Of a stretch of DNA of 64,000 nt, positions 37,401-50,500 are shown one piece after another. Below the pieces are notes generated by a model. It saw nothing but the letters and a program-made list of their open reading frames with translations. It was not told the origin of the DNA and made no database searches. Made by a program: the position numbers and the translations under genes. This DNA comes from Salarias fasciatus. Lineage: Eukaryota; Chordata; Actinopteri; Blenniiformes; Blenniidae. Every line of letters starts with the position of its first letter. Position 1 is the first letter of the stretch. The stretch is taken from assembly GCF_902148845.1 (NCBI RefSeq), contig NC_043751.1, forward strand, positions 19,125,586 to 19,189,585, written 5' to 3'.

Positions 37401-40305
37401 GTTTACCTTCTCTATCTGTTTGGGCGTAGCTGTGGGAGTGTCACCCAACTTCTCAGCCATTTGCTCCGCCTCATCCGCCTCCCTGCAGCGCTGCTCGTAG
37501 GACTTTTTAGACTGGGTGGGGAAGAAAACAGAAATCATAGGAAACCATAACCACCCACAACACCCATGCTTTGTTCTTCCAAACCTTCAAAAGGAAAAGG
37601 GAGGCGGCAGAATGATGCCTGTCAGAAAACAAGCGTGTCATGCGTGTGAAACAGAACAGGAGGGGGGAAAAAAAAAGTAGTAGATCAAGTCACTTCCTTC
37701 CTCTAAGCAGAGAAAAGCATGAGCAGTTTGTCTTAACGCAGCCTTTGGAAATTGTTACTTCCAGCATGTTTAAGAGGCCTTTTCTCAGCTGATCTCATGA
37801 TCTCTCTGAGCAATTTCAAAACAGAACTCATTGTAAGTGCAAGAGAAATGCATTAAAACGACAGTAGCAATCTGAAAAAACATGATGAGGATCTGGAGTG
37901 AGAGATCAAGAAAAATTGTGTAAGCAAAGCAGGAACACTCGTGGTTCAGTGTGATAGACAAAAACCACAATGTTAAGGTAAAAACAGGCATGAATTGATC
38001 TTACTTCAATTGTTTTCTTGTAAAAGGAGACTTTTGACTTTTGCACCTTCTCCATAGTGAGTTCAAACTATTGGAGAAGAGGAAGAGGGAGACACAGAAA
38101 ACCAGTAAACGTCAATAACTTTGGAGAACTACACTGAAAGAGGGTTTTACTTTTAAAAGAGGAAGATTTCATTCTACAGTAATGGAACAAGATACTGTCA
38201 AAGTAAAATAATGAGTACCTTCTTTCTCTGTTCTTTCTGTCGCTCTCTGAACTCCTCCATCCTTTTCACCTCGTCCTTCAGGAGCCCAGACAGCTGGATG
38301 TGAAGGTTACCGACATTTTCAATTTCTGGAAAAACAATTGAATGACCATAATGAACTGATCTACATATGAGAGGATCACAAAATATAAAGAGTAAGGCAT
38401 GCTTACGTGTTTTCATTTCATCAAGAGATGCCCTCAAAGTGCTGCAAAAACAAAATGAACAAAGGTCTTTTTTTTTTTCTCATTTAAGAAAAAAGGTTTC
38501 TTCACTGTGTCATCGTTCTGTGATCATTTTAAGTGTCTTCATTCTGCATTTGTATTTGTGAACTGCAGCACTGACAGTAAATTCTATTCTAGTTTCTTCT
38601 GAGGTGACTATAAGTGGAGGCGCCTACCAGATCTCATACAGGCCTCCTGCTTTGCGAGCGATTGCAATCATTTCCTTCCCATACTTCTCTTCAGCTGATG
38701 CCCTGTATCAGCAATTAAAGGTAATACAACAGATGCACATTTTAAAAACAGAATCTTGTGTTCTTTTTCTCACATAGCCCACCTCATTTTCAGGAGCTCT
38801 TCAAATTCTTTGCAGGTCCTCCGACCGTCGTTGAGTCTTTGAATTATAGCCTCAAAACCGGCATTGCTGGTAAAGTCCCCTCCCTAGGGCCATCAACACA
38901 CCAAATAATCATGCTCACATTTAGAAATGTTGTCTTTACTATCTTTATCGAAACCATATAAACATACAATTTGAAAATTTTGAAAGTAAATTCAGAGTAA
39001 TCCTGTCCATCAAAAAGAAAATGTTATATTAATGGAGGCAGAGGTAATGAATTACTATTATCCACATCACTGTAATGAAATAGCATAGGTTAATCTACAT
39101 TTAGGCTTACATGAGTGATGACTATGTTATTACCGTAGTCATTTATCATTCACTTTTTATGGGCAAAACTTGTTGAATGTTTCTTGTTGAACAGACTGGT
39201 GGCGTTGCAACTTTCCAGATCCATGAATGCACCACTGAGCACAGTTGAGATCTATATTACTACTTTAAAATCACCACAGTTTCAATCCATATTTAAACCT
39301 TTTAATGTGCATTGTGAACCCAGTAGGTGCATTCTTAGAACAGTAAATGTCTGCTTATTTTCACTGCAAATTGAACTGTCTTCCTGCTACTGACAATGTG
39401 ATAAAAGTTTTAAAAACAACTGTGGTGTAGTAGTGTTTCAGACGAGTTTTTTTTTTAAATAATTTTACTTGACTATTTTTTATAAACACATTTTCACCTT
39501 GTCAAGATCTCAAACATCAGAAAAAAAATAACTTTCAAAAAATAACTTTCAAACAAAAGCTCAAGATCGATTGTGGTTTCATTTTCAGCAATATGGAAAC
39601 TTTGCGAAGGAAATAAACAAAAGTGAGAAAAACCGCAAACGTCCATCCTTACGTTAAATGTATGCATTTATTAGTTATTGTTGAGTGAAAACAAAGAGAG
39701 AGGGAAGCATAACTAACTAACTTCTTAATAGAAACGGACTGTGATCTGTTTAAGCTCATTTGTTTCAGGCTGCCAGTTCCTGATAGTTTTTTTTTTTTCC
39801 CAACATGGTAACACTGGCGAGTGGTTCTGCTGTGTGCTGTTGTGCACACACACACAAACACACACACACACACACACGCCTAAAGGTGTTGGAGACGTTT
39901 GACAAGGTACGCAATATGACCGTGTGGTGGAAACAAGACGAGATTGATTAACAGGAAACACTGAATTGAAAGTGTTGGCGTTCAAAGTTGGTCTTATACA
40001 GAAATAGAAGGCGTGATGAGAAACGGTACTCGTTACTCTTCTCAACATTTGAAACCTGTGAGTTTCAGAATGACAAAAAGGCAGTTAAAAAAAACATCCT
40101 CTCAGACAGAAAGGGGATATTAAAAACTCATCATACTTATCCTAAAAATGACATTATTTCAGAGTAAAACAGTAAATCTAGACAACACAAATACAAAAGA
40201 TGGCAAAGAAAACTCCGCTTATTCATTGTTCATGTTGTAACTTCACTTCTAACGAATAGCTTCATGGTAACTCACCCAAAAGGCATCTTTAAATTGTAAT
40301 TTCAT
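34496..40305 (-). CDS. pstpip1: Proline-serine-threonine phosphatase-interacting protein 1 (F-BAR/SH3 adaptor)
   Basis: Cytoskeletal adaptor that binds curved membranes, PTP-PEST, WASP and pyrin in other vertebrates. Exons: 40276-40305, 38783-38883, 38628-38702, 38407-38441, 38219-38325, 38005-38067, 37407-37511, 37212-37257, 36266-36345, 35707-35805, 35480-35578, 35253-35323, 35084-35141, 34707-34792, 34496-34627. The start is [14 protein letters not shown] blocks include [41 protein letters not shown] and [10 protein letters not shown]. The SH3 domain runs [11 protein letters not shown], then [20 protein letters not shown] and [11 protein letters not shown] at the C-terminus. The estimate is about 395 residues against 416 in human. 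The phase between exons 35084-35141 and 34707-34792 does not close with the sites chosen, so one boundary in the variable linker is wrong or a small exon is missed. Intron 36346-37211 holds a palindromic MITE. Confidence 0.9.
36490..36795. mobile_element. Palindromic MITE with TA target site, 306 bp
   Basis: The left end CACAGCAAATTT and right end AAATTTGCTGTG are flanked by TA on both sides (36488-36489, 36796-36797). The inverted repeats extend about 80 bases (shared blocks gttgaattaactct, gtggtctcatatatacac), leaving a short centre rich in 'agtgtta'. The TA target suggests a Tc1/mariner-type mobiliser. It sits in a pstpip1 intron. Confidence 0.85.
38884..40275 (-). other. pstpip1: pstpip1 intron 1
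   Basis: Contains a (CA)n tract at about 39843-39877 and AT-rich unique sequence. No other gene is seen. Confidence 0.5.
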
Positions 40306-40905
40306 CTCGGCGGTGGTTAAAAACCGTCCCAGACGAAGAACAGTCAGTGTGAGCGCGCTCTGCGAGTCTCTGCAGTGCAACGGGCCGCTGCTTGACGCAA
40401 GTGAAATGCACTCAGGAAACACGCCTGGCAGTGCAGCTTTCACTCACTTACTCATTTGGTTTAAATGAGGAAGGACTGCTTTTATCACGGTTGGTCGAAC
40501 ACTAACTTGCAACATGTGATGTATTAACTGGTTGGTTCAAACAAAGTGTCTGCTTTTATGGATTTTTTTTCAGAAATTCAACAAAAAACTACAAAACATT
40601 CATAGTTCAAAATGAACTATGTTCAAAACTACAAAACATTCATAGTTCAACCTCCCTGGTCTTCAAATGCTTGTGGGAATTAGACCAAAAAACAAAATTT
40701 CAATAATATCTTGCAGTCAAACCCTTCTAATAGATGGGATATGTAAATTTTGACAACAATCATTTTAGAGATGTTTGTTTTTTGAATACAATTCAGTTTT
40801 GGTAGAGTTTGGGACAGTTACCAGGGTTACGCTTGTTGCTGCTGCTTCACACCTTCAATCAGACAAAAAAAAAAAAAAAACTGAGCACTGTAGAAAACCA
40901 AGTAG
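40306..40905. other. pstpip1 promoter side and rcn2 3' flank
   Basis: The two minus-strand genes are in tandem here. 'caaaactacaaaacattcatagttcaa' occurs twice (about 40587-40613 and 40623-40650), a short direct repeat. No clear AATAAA for rcn2 was found on the minus strand. Confidence 0.4.
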
Positions 40906-43049
40906 TTATAATTCATCGTGTGATGTGTGAAGCTGCCTGCCATAATCTGTCACTTCACTGTTCATAAATGTTTCCTGATTCTTCAAAACTTCAGCCTCGG
41001 AGATCTGCCCGTCTCCATCGAGGTCCATTTCCTTGATGAGGTGAAGAGCCTGACAAGAAAAACATGGAAATCAGTAAATCAGAGGCTATGATACCACAAC
41101 GCAAGAAGACAGAAACAAAGAAAGGATAAAATGACGCATAAAGACTGAATCAATATTTAACACGGACTTGTTTAAAGTTCCTTTTTTCCTATCTTCATGC
41201 TGTTTGCCAACACTGATAACAGTACATGAAACAATTTCTGTGTATTGATTTCATTCATAGCTCTGAACATATAGTCATATATATTGTGTTTTCAGAGCAA
41301 GTTTATTTGTTTTCGTTGTGCTGAAAACAAATTCCATTTTAGAAATGCATGTTTTCACAGAATAACTGATTGAGAAGGTGTCATGTTTTTTTTGCACAAC
41401 TTTAAGATTTAGTCAGCGTTGACTTGTCTGGTTAGTTTTTTTTCCTGGAAAAATACCTACGTTGTATTTGTTTAAATAAGAATTAATAATGCAGGCTTAT
41501 TTATTTTACCAGGTTACCTGGTAATTTTACCTGGTAAAATAAAGGTTAAATAAAATCCAGGTTATTGAACAGTTCTCAATACTATTTCTCATTTCCAATA
41601 ACCCGGAAAGGAAAAGGTTGTCACTCTATTAGCAGGAAGGTTTTCAAGCTAAAACCATAATAATGTCACTGTGGCAGTAATACCACGAGATATTAAAAAT
41701 GTACCCAGAACATCATACATCCTTAGTACTTTAAATAATTTCTCTCTGGAATTAATAAAGTATTTGTATTCTGTTCTAATCCCCAAATATTTACAGCACT
41801 TACTTCTTCTCTTGCTGAACCATAGCTATTCGGTGCAACCCAACGGAGCTGCTCGTCTCTGTTCAGTTTGCCATCCTTATCCTGATCGTAGAGCTCTTTG
41901 AACCGCACCGTTTCTTCAATCTCCCACTGAGAAGGGGAATCATCTGACAAAAAAAAAAAAAAAAAAAAAGAAATACACCGAGCGTTACAAACTAATGACA
42001 TACAAACTGGAGTTTTAGTTTAGTAATATTCTCCGAAGCCTTACCTTCACCACGGACATCTCCAATAAATTCACTCAGAGTGATGAAACCATCTTTGTCT
42101 GAGTCATATTCACTGAGAACATCTTCAATAGCAAAATCCTATCGGACAATGAATCGAAATCAGCCTTTATTCATATGAAATACCAAATGACTCTTTCAGT
42201 GGATGGTAAAATGCATTGTAGTGTCAAGTTTGGCGAGAGAGGAGGCGCTTACAGCCATGTGATCCACTTCAGAAGGATGTGTGAAGGCAAGAAACTCAGT
42301 TACATTCAGACCCGGCTTGCCGTCCACATCAGCGTAATCGAACGGTCTTCTCTCCTTCAGGTGGAGCTAAATGGGGTACGAGTCAGTGTTAAAGTGAAGA
42401 CATATGAGGAACAAAGTACGACAGAGCAGCTTACGTGTCTGAGAGACTCTTGCTCGGGATCATTCAGGACAGCATTTTCATCAAAACTGATGAGCTGGCC
42501 GTGAGCGACCGTGTTGTATTCCTCCCACGTCACCACACCGTCCCCGTTGATGTCAAACTCAGGGAACCGCTCCTCTGCATCATCCAGAGCATATTTTCTG
42601 TAGACGTGCTGAATCCAGAGAGTGAGCTCCTCTGAGGAGAAAACAAACCTGCGTAAGATCACCCATGTTGTATTTTCATTTGCTTCTTTTCAGAAACATA
42701 AAGTTACCTGCACTGAGTAGCTTGTCACCATTCGTATCAATCCTTTTTACAATTTCCATCATCTTTTTCCTCTGATCTGCGTGGCTCAGGCGCCTCACCT
42801 CTTCGGTGCTCTACATGAAGCATAAAATGAGTGGGATTAGGAGTAAACAAATGGTAAACGAAGTGCACGAACAACACTGAATGGATTACAATGCTGAAAA
42901 GACAAAACAACCTCCTCTCCTAGCAGCACACTCATGTCATGGTCAGGGTTGTGCTGCTGGCCAATATAATGATCTTCATGCAGGTGTTTAGAGCTTCGTC
43001 CAAACCCCAACTGGAGCAACAGCAGGACCCCCAAGAAAGTGGCTGCCAT
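40906..43049 (-). CDS. rcn2: Reticulocalbin-2 (ERC-55), ER calcium-binding protein
   Basis: CREC-family EF-hand protein of the secretory pathway lumen. Seven exons: 42912-43049, 42708-42810, 42435-42631, 42253-42366, 42045-42138, 41804-41943, 40906-41049, giving 309 residues (human 317). An N-terminal signal peptide ([17 protein letters not shown]) comes first. Six EF-hand loops follow: [36 protein letters not shown] (degenerate), [24 protein letters not shown] and [12 protein letters not shown]. The protein ends in the ER-retrieval signal HDEL. Exon 3 has two possible acceptors 17 bases apart; phase selects the one at 42631. The 5'UTR reaches to about 43430. It is the direct neighbour of pstpip1 and scaper in human as well. 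Confidence 0.96.
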
Positions 43050-44585
43050 CTGTAATAACAGAGGTAATAGAAACGGAAAACATTACAGACTCTGCGACCT
43101 GGCGGACAGCAGGTGCAAGGTAAAATGCAGTAACTCACTAAATCTACGGATTCCATTACTGACAATGAGATTGAAATAAATGCATTGGCAACAAGGCTAA
43201 TGGAGACACTAAAGTTGTTAAAATTTCATGTATATATTCAGTAAGTTGGAGAAGATAAGACATAGCGATGTAAAAGAGCTGCAGAAAGGCAACGACGTTA
43301 ACTAAAACGCGTATTATCAAACATTATTATAAAGAGTCAAAATAAGTAGATAAATCACGGACTGTTTTAAAACATACATATAAAGTGGACGATGGTGTTT
43401 TGGTGTTACCTTGTAAAGTTCCCCGTGCAACTAAGTGATGTTGACGGAAGTGACGTTCCGGCGGAAGCATGCACATTTGTCCGGACACGTCAAAGTATAG
43501 GTTTTCTCATTCTGCAAAATGTGGAAATAAGATAAAATAAAAAAAAAAAGAAAAAAAAAAAAAGAAAAAAAAAACCTTGACATATGACTCAGATGAAGAC
43601 TGTCTTTACCCTAACGAAAACACCCGTATGTTGTGACAGTGACAAAGACCTTTGGATGGTTGGTGAATTTCCCAAAACCGACTCACTGTTTTCCTTTATC
43701 TTATTATTAAAATTCTTCTTATGTTATTGTTTTATTTGGATTCAAGACGTCGACTGGTTTAACTGTCTAAATTGACTCAGGGTCTGAAATTCTGTGATTC
43801 AGTCAATGATTTCAGAACAATCAGTTTAACTCATGGACACCATTGCTCTCCTCCCAACAGAGGAAACTGTCAGTTAATTTTAATGCCTGAAAGTCATGAA
43901 CCAGACATTTATTTTAAATTTTGATGACAATAAATCAGAAGTCCTGATGCTTGACCGCAGTGGCTCCTGTGAATTAATATCCTGTGAAGTAAATGAGACA
44001 CTTTTAATTTACCTGGTTAAACCTAGTAGCTTTGTGACTCCCCTAATTATTAAGACCAAAAAAATATTAAATTATAAAAAATCAAGAGGGATTCGAGAAC
44101 CCACATTAATCGTTGGCGCCCCCTCGTGGATGTTAGGTCCCCTTGGTTGGGAATCACTGAACTAGATTAAAGAAGCGTTCTTTAATCTGAAGGCCCAGTC
44201 CTGCTTCCTGTTGTTTGAAGATGACTTGACACTTAACTGTGAAATCAACCAAACACACATGAAAATCCCGCCTGATCGTCGTGGTTGCCATGGTAGACAA
44301 TTCGAAGTCCCGCCCAATCAGAATGTGCTCCGCCCTTTGCCCCAAACTTTCCCGTAGGTGATTGGCTGTTCAGTACGTCAGTTGAAAGCTTCTGTAAACT
44401 TATTGGATAATCGAAACGCCAGTCATAAATGTAACCTCGCCAGGACTTCCTACCCTGTTAGGTTGAACTCGATGTCATGTATTTATCTGACATGTTTTTT
44501 CCATCAGCTCTGACAAGAATACAACTTTTTAGTTCGTAGACATTTAACAATCACCATCTTAAGCATAGGAAATTAGCAAGGATCG
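43050..44585. other. rcn2 5' intron/UTR and rcn2-scaper intergenic region
   Basis: The genes diverge here. A-rich low-complexity sequence lies at 43536-43575. rcn2 transcription probably starts near 43430 and scaper near 44400-44580. No TATA box is seen on either side and no other gene. Confidence 0.4.
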
Positions 44586-47500
44586 ATGTCCAAAGACAAC
44601 CGCCACGATGGGCGACGGCGTGGCGCTGGGCAGCACCGCCTCGGCCCGAGAGTTAGCCAAGGTGGGGACGGGAGAGAGAGGTCTGGCAGCAACAGCTCCG
44701 GCTCCTCTCATGGAGGGGGCAAGAGCAAGAATGCATCCATAACTGCTCTAAAGGTATGTAACTTGGACTCGGTTTGCTGTTAACGGCTACCATTTAGCTG
44801 TTCATCTAGAAATCGTTCAAATGCTGATCTCAGCCTATGTACCCTGAGCTTCACTTAGCTGTCAGTCCCCGAGGAGAGAAAATTAACGTTTTTCATTTGT
44901 CCTTTACCTGCTTGAAGGTGAGATATTGGAAGGTAAAGCGAGACTCCTCAGCCCCTTAAAGGTTTTGGGATGTATTGTCGGATCAATGGAACCAGTATAT
45001 GGCACTCAAAGGGAATATAGTACAGTAACTCAGGAATGATAAAAATCAGGTTACAATAGTAATGATTGACAACACCACTGATGTAGCAATTTTCAAAACA
45101 TGCTAACTAGTTGGTTCTCATAATCAAATATGAATCTATAATCTGTGAATCAGCAAGAGGACACAAAATGTAAAAGGAGCAAATTAGTCTTTTTTTTATT
45201 TAGAAGACTCACAACAAACTGAGGATGAAAAAATTGGGATAGTGTGTTTTAAAGAAAAATTTAGGTGAGAATTAAGTAAGTGGATTCTTGCATGATAACC
45301 TCTGATGGATTATTGAAGAGGATGCTGAACCCAGCACTGACTGTCAGGCGTGATTAGGATTCTTATTAGATTAAAGTTCACTATAAGGAAACTACTACTT
45401 ATTGAATAAGTTTGCTGTGCTGTCTCACAAGCGTTCTAACTTTGCAGCAGTTGTACTCATTCAAACCATGTGGGTTTGTTTGCCTTGTCCCTACACAGCC
45501 TCTGAGTCACCGAGTGCAGAGTCCAATCATATCCAGAACATCACTTGGTGTGGCTAATGCGTTGTCTCCGACCCTGCAGCTATACCATCATCAGTGGCAT
45601 CACAGGATGGGGGGCAGAGAGGCAGGCCTACTGTTTGCACGACTGCACAGTGTTGGAGCAGAAGGAGAGTGAGAGATGAGAAACAGAGTGAGGGAGAGAG
45701 AGAGTGAGTGGGGGCTCTGATGCAGAGCAGGGAGCGATGAGGAGAGAAGCTGTAAATATAGGAAGCCGCATGCAGTGGTGAGCAGGGGAGAGTGGCAGAC
45801 AGATAGGGAGCAGCGGGCAGCCAGTCCGGGCCTAAGAAGTGGCTGCTAACTCAGCAGAGCTCCAAGGAGCTCAGGCTAGATTACAGCCAGAGCAGCTCCG
45901 GACAGAACAGACAAAGTGCTGGAGGGAGGACTGACCGGGCTATTGAACACTGTCGCCACTGGGAGAGGAGTTGACACAGCTGGACAAGTTGCCATAGCAG
46001 TGTGGACTACACAGTAGGAGTCTATTTTGGTCTCGCTGTCAGATGACGATGTCACCTTGCACAAGTGGCGGGGCTGGTGAGGGGGAACAGGTTGCCTGAA
46101 GTGGGCTACTAAGTATGTCAGGAGTGGATAAGGACGAGGAACCTGCTTACAGACTCTACTTCTATTCCGTATGTATCTGTTTATACTATGATCTTCAATG
46201 TATCTCTCTCTCTCTCTCACTTGCTTTGGTACTTATGTCTTACTGCATCTGTTTGTAGACATTGCCGATAGGGCAACCTTATACTTGCCTCTTACTCAGC
46301 ATAGTCTAGAAAATAAATGGGCTCTCTATTGCATGTGTGAGTATTGCCCGGTCAAAAAAGCCAGCCAAAGTTATGCTTCAAGGTGCAACTCGGACAGCTT
46401 GTTTGCAGCTGATTAAGTGGATCAAGAGAATGTTTTGCCTGAAGGCTGCAACCGCAGATAGCCATCAGCTGCAAGTAGGTAAGGTATTCTCAAAACGCTC
46501 GTCTGTCATCTGGTGGCTGCCAATCCCAGGAAACAGAGAGTAAACATAGTCTTTCAATAGGTTACGGTGTCCTGATGCTGACCAGCCCCAGTGGCTCATT
46601 TTTGCATGCTTGTGTTGTTTGATGTTCTTTTATCTCTGCAGTCTTTTTCGACTTGGCAAAAGAAATCTCAGGCCACTTGACGTGTAAAGAATTTTGCTTA
46701 CCAAAACTAGGTCAGCTGGGTATCTCCCTTGGGGACATTAAATAGTATCAGACCGATACACGCATGCTGTTACTGTATGTGTAACGCTTGGAAGAGCCAT
46801 GCTCGCATTACTGCGTTCGCCTTGAAATAAAGCCTTCCTTTCTGTGTTATGTCTCAGTAGCACTTGTTTCCTCAAACACAGTCCAAGTGTGGCAGAATAA
46901 AAATGTTGCAGTAGGTTTGTTGTCTGAATAATGGTGCTAGTGAGAGACAGCCAGAAAAAGAGAGGAACGGTGTGTTCCATGACTCATTTACTATTAAGAG
47001 AAATACTGGCTCTCGGTTTTTATGTCAGCTTCAGCTAGCATTCTGGTTCAAGTGCACACCTCCAGCTTATATTGGTCTTTAAAAAAAAATTGAGTTTGGT
47101 CTGTTTTTCGTCTCCATTAGATTAAATCATTTATGAATTGTGCACAGAAGTGGTACAGGCTATTCTGCTGGGAGAAAGAGCACAGAGTGGAAGATTCAGA
47201 ATGATAACACTGAAGTCGATATCTAGAGGCTTGTTTTGTAACCAGATTGCCTGGAATCATAACATTTCCTGATGGACGATTACTAAGACAAAATGTACCA
47301 GTGGATCCATCCTTCTTTGCACTTGTTATTGCTCCTTGTTTTGCATATTTCTGTTGCGCAATAATGCATGAGCCGTCCAACCAAACTGTTACTGTAAGTG
47401 AGAAATCGTTTCCCTGTGAGACGGGGAGACAAAAAGACGCTGATGCTGTGCTTCATCCCAATTTCCTGTGGAGAAAGGCAGGCAGTGAATGACATCTCAC

Positions 47501-50500
47501 AGCATTTATTTAGTTTCACAATGCCTGCTTCACCCGGGGTTAAAATCAAGTTCACTGATGCATATTCAATGTGTAGGTCAACCATGATGCATGCTGGGCA
47601 CGGAGCGGGGTTAGCGCTTCTGCCTCTAGCTGTTGCTTGTCACACAGCCTTTGCCAGTAGACGTCCGCCATGCACTCAGTGCTGCAGCATTGTAGCTTGA
47701 AAACTATCCTGCAGCCACAGTCAGGGATAATACAATAAGTTACGTAATAAGTGCAACATGCTGTTAAAGTTGATTTTTGCTTGATTCATTCATTATCCAT
47801 TAGAACTACCTATGATGTTTATAAATACCTGGTGCTTAAGTTAAAAAAGATTGTTTGCCACAAAACTGAGATGTGTTGATTCAAATATTTTTTGCTCCTG
47901 TAGATTGCACCTGCTGTTTTTTTACTCTGAAAAGTCTTAAAAGGACTGTATGTTTCTTTTTTTTACATTTTTGTAAGATAGAAAACATCACAAAACACTG
48001 AATACTTTACATGATGACATTAACTATTTAAGGGACACTGAAATATGCCTTTGCAGATGGTACTTACTGTATTGTACACATAAAATCAGTAGGTTAGATG
48101 AGTGAAGGTAACCATAGCAACAGCACTTGTCCTTTTTGGCTGTGTTACTAGAACTTTATGATAACAGTTCGAGCCCATGAGTGTCAGTACTTGTAATTGT
48201 TGGGTTTGCCGATGTTATTGATGCATGTTTGTGGGGAAACTATCAAACGCAGATGTTATTGTTCTGACCATACAAACAGATTTAAGCTGTGTCATTTTTT
48301 TCTTTTTGAAGTATCAATGATTTGTCATTAAAGATTAATATCACAATGACATAATTGTAGTAATTGGTTATTGTATAAAAATATATTTAAAAAAGAAACA
48401 TTTTTTTTAATCAACAACACTTGAAGTGAGCTTCAAAATTCAGGTCCTGTGAAGGGAGTTTTAGAGATGAGGTTAGGAAAGGTAAGAAATTACGGGAAAA
48501 TCCAACCTAATTAAATTCTGAGTGCCTTATATAAATGGACTACAGTGGCCACGGAACATCTCATCTCATCCCATTTATATCAAGTCAGTGTGATAGCATA
48601 GCTCTTTTCTAAGAGGTAACAAAACACTTCACACACTTTTCCATCCTAGCTTTCTTTAAAATAAAAGAAAAAGAAAAAAGGTGCGACTGCTTTGCAAACG
48701 AGAAAGAATGATAGTGGAGCATTAATGCTATTCCACCAAGATCATGTCTGAAGTTTGATTTTGGTCAATCTTCACCATTCTGCCAAAATTAACCTGAAGT
48801 TAGCTAACTAGATAATTTCCTTTTTCTGACATGTTTTGTTCCTGAGCTGCTGCCCTGAGCTCCCGAGGAGGCAGCCCTTCACACTTAGAAAAAAAAAACA
48901 AGCTCATTGATGTTTAATAAATAGCTTTTGGGACTATTGTTAAGCTCTGGTATAGATTGATAAAATGCGTCAGGCTTTGGCTACATGGCTAACACGTTAT
49001 AACTTTCTCAACATTCTTTAAATTTTCCACGAACAAGCTTTATATGATTAGTTCTCCAGCTGCCTCAGTTGTTGGTTTTTACGCCACCATCGAGTAAAAG
49101 ACTGATGGGATTCAGGGTTTCGCAGCATGTCATGTAATGAAATTGATTTAGAAAAAAAAAAAAAGACCATTCCCTTAGACATTTTATCAATGTTGACACA
49201 CTTTGAGTTTGTCATGCTGTATGGTGTCTTTCTCAGAGTTTCCTAATATGATCAGAGCCTTGTTTTGAGTGACATACATTGGCGTTGAAAATCACTTTAT
49301 CCATCACAGCTCGAGTATAGCAATGAAAAGAAAATCTCGTCAGGCTTGATGTATGAAGCCTCCTGTCTTCTCCGCAGGCCTCTTTCCAGCGCTCCAACAG
49401 CCATGACAAAGTGCGAAAGATAGTTGCCGAAGAAGGCCGGGCGGCTCGTAACCTCATCGCTTGGAGCGTACCTCTCGAAAACAAAGAGGAAGAAGGTTGG
49501 TAAAACAAAGCCCTGCCATGCTAGTGTTCCTGTTCTTATACCGAAGGTACCATTCAATTCAGATGTCTAATTCATATCTCAAGGCCAGCGGAGGAAGTTT
49601 TATTTAGAGCATTTACAGTGAGCGCTTTTGGCAATGTCAGCAGGAGACTGTGATCTCACTCCTGGAGCATGCTGGGTAGTGTAATACAAGATCAGATGGG
49701 AAACAGTGAGAGGACCTATGTTTACATTTGTCTTTTCTATTTGATCATATGACATATCACCTCTAGGTCTTGTCACCTCAAGGAGGAAAGCTGATAATAT
49801 TCAACTTTAAAATTTTATACGTCAAATGGAAGTCCCTCTTCACTTTATGAAGAATTTATATTAAAAGAGACTTCTTTTACTGCAGCCTAACCTACTTAAA
49901 ACCCCAACCAGAACTCCTCACTTTGTCACTCCGACTCCCCTCCTCCTTTGTGGGTCAGTTTCAGGACGTATTCAAGGCCTCTTTTATACTGGGATTGAAT
50001 TGCAGACTTTGTCGTCACAGCCTTCCACTTTGAGGTCTGAGTGTGGTTTGTTCTTTTAATATGATACATCGTCCAGTTCCGATCAGTCAATCATTTGTAG
50101 ACACGTGGTTTTTGTTGCGTTGACTTCATGGTTACGTTACTGTAGGAACATTTTCCATTGTTTCTTCCTTATGGTCTTATCTGTCTGTTTTATGTTTAGC
50201 ACTTTGGTCAGCTGTTTTCTTGAAATGTCACAGATCCTCAGGAATGAAGCCTGGTTAATCATCCAACAATCACATAGTTTTGTTGTTGAATCACCTTATT
50301 TTGTTTATTTAATCAATAATGAAGGGTAAACTTCTGTTTCTGTTGCTTAGCAAAGTCCAAAGGCAACTCCAGTGGCAGCTCCAGGTCTCAGAGGATCAAC
50401 TGTGGACAACAAAGAAACAAAAAACAGGTATTTCCACCCACTAGAGGGCAGTCTTCACCAGTCAATCACATCCTGTTCTTCTCTACCTCTTTTGCTACAA

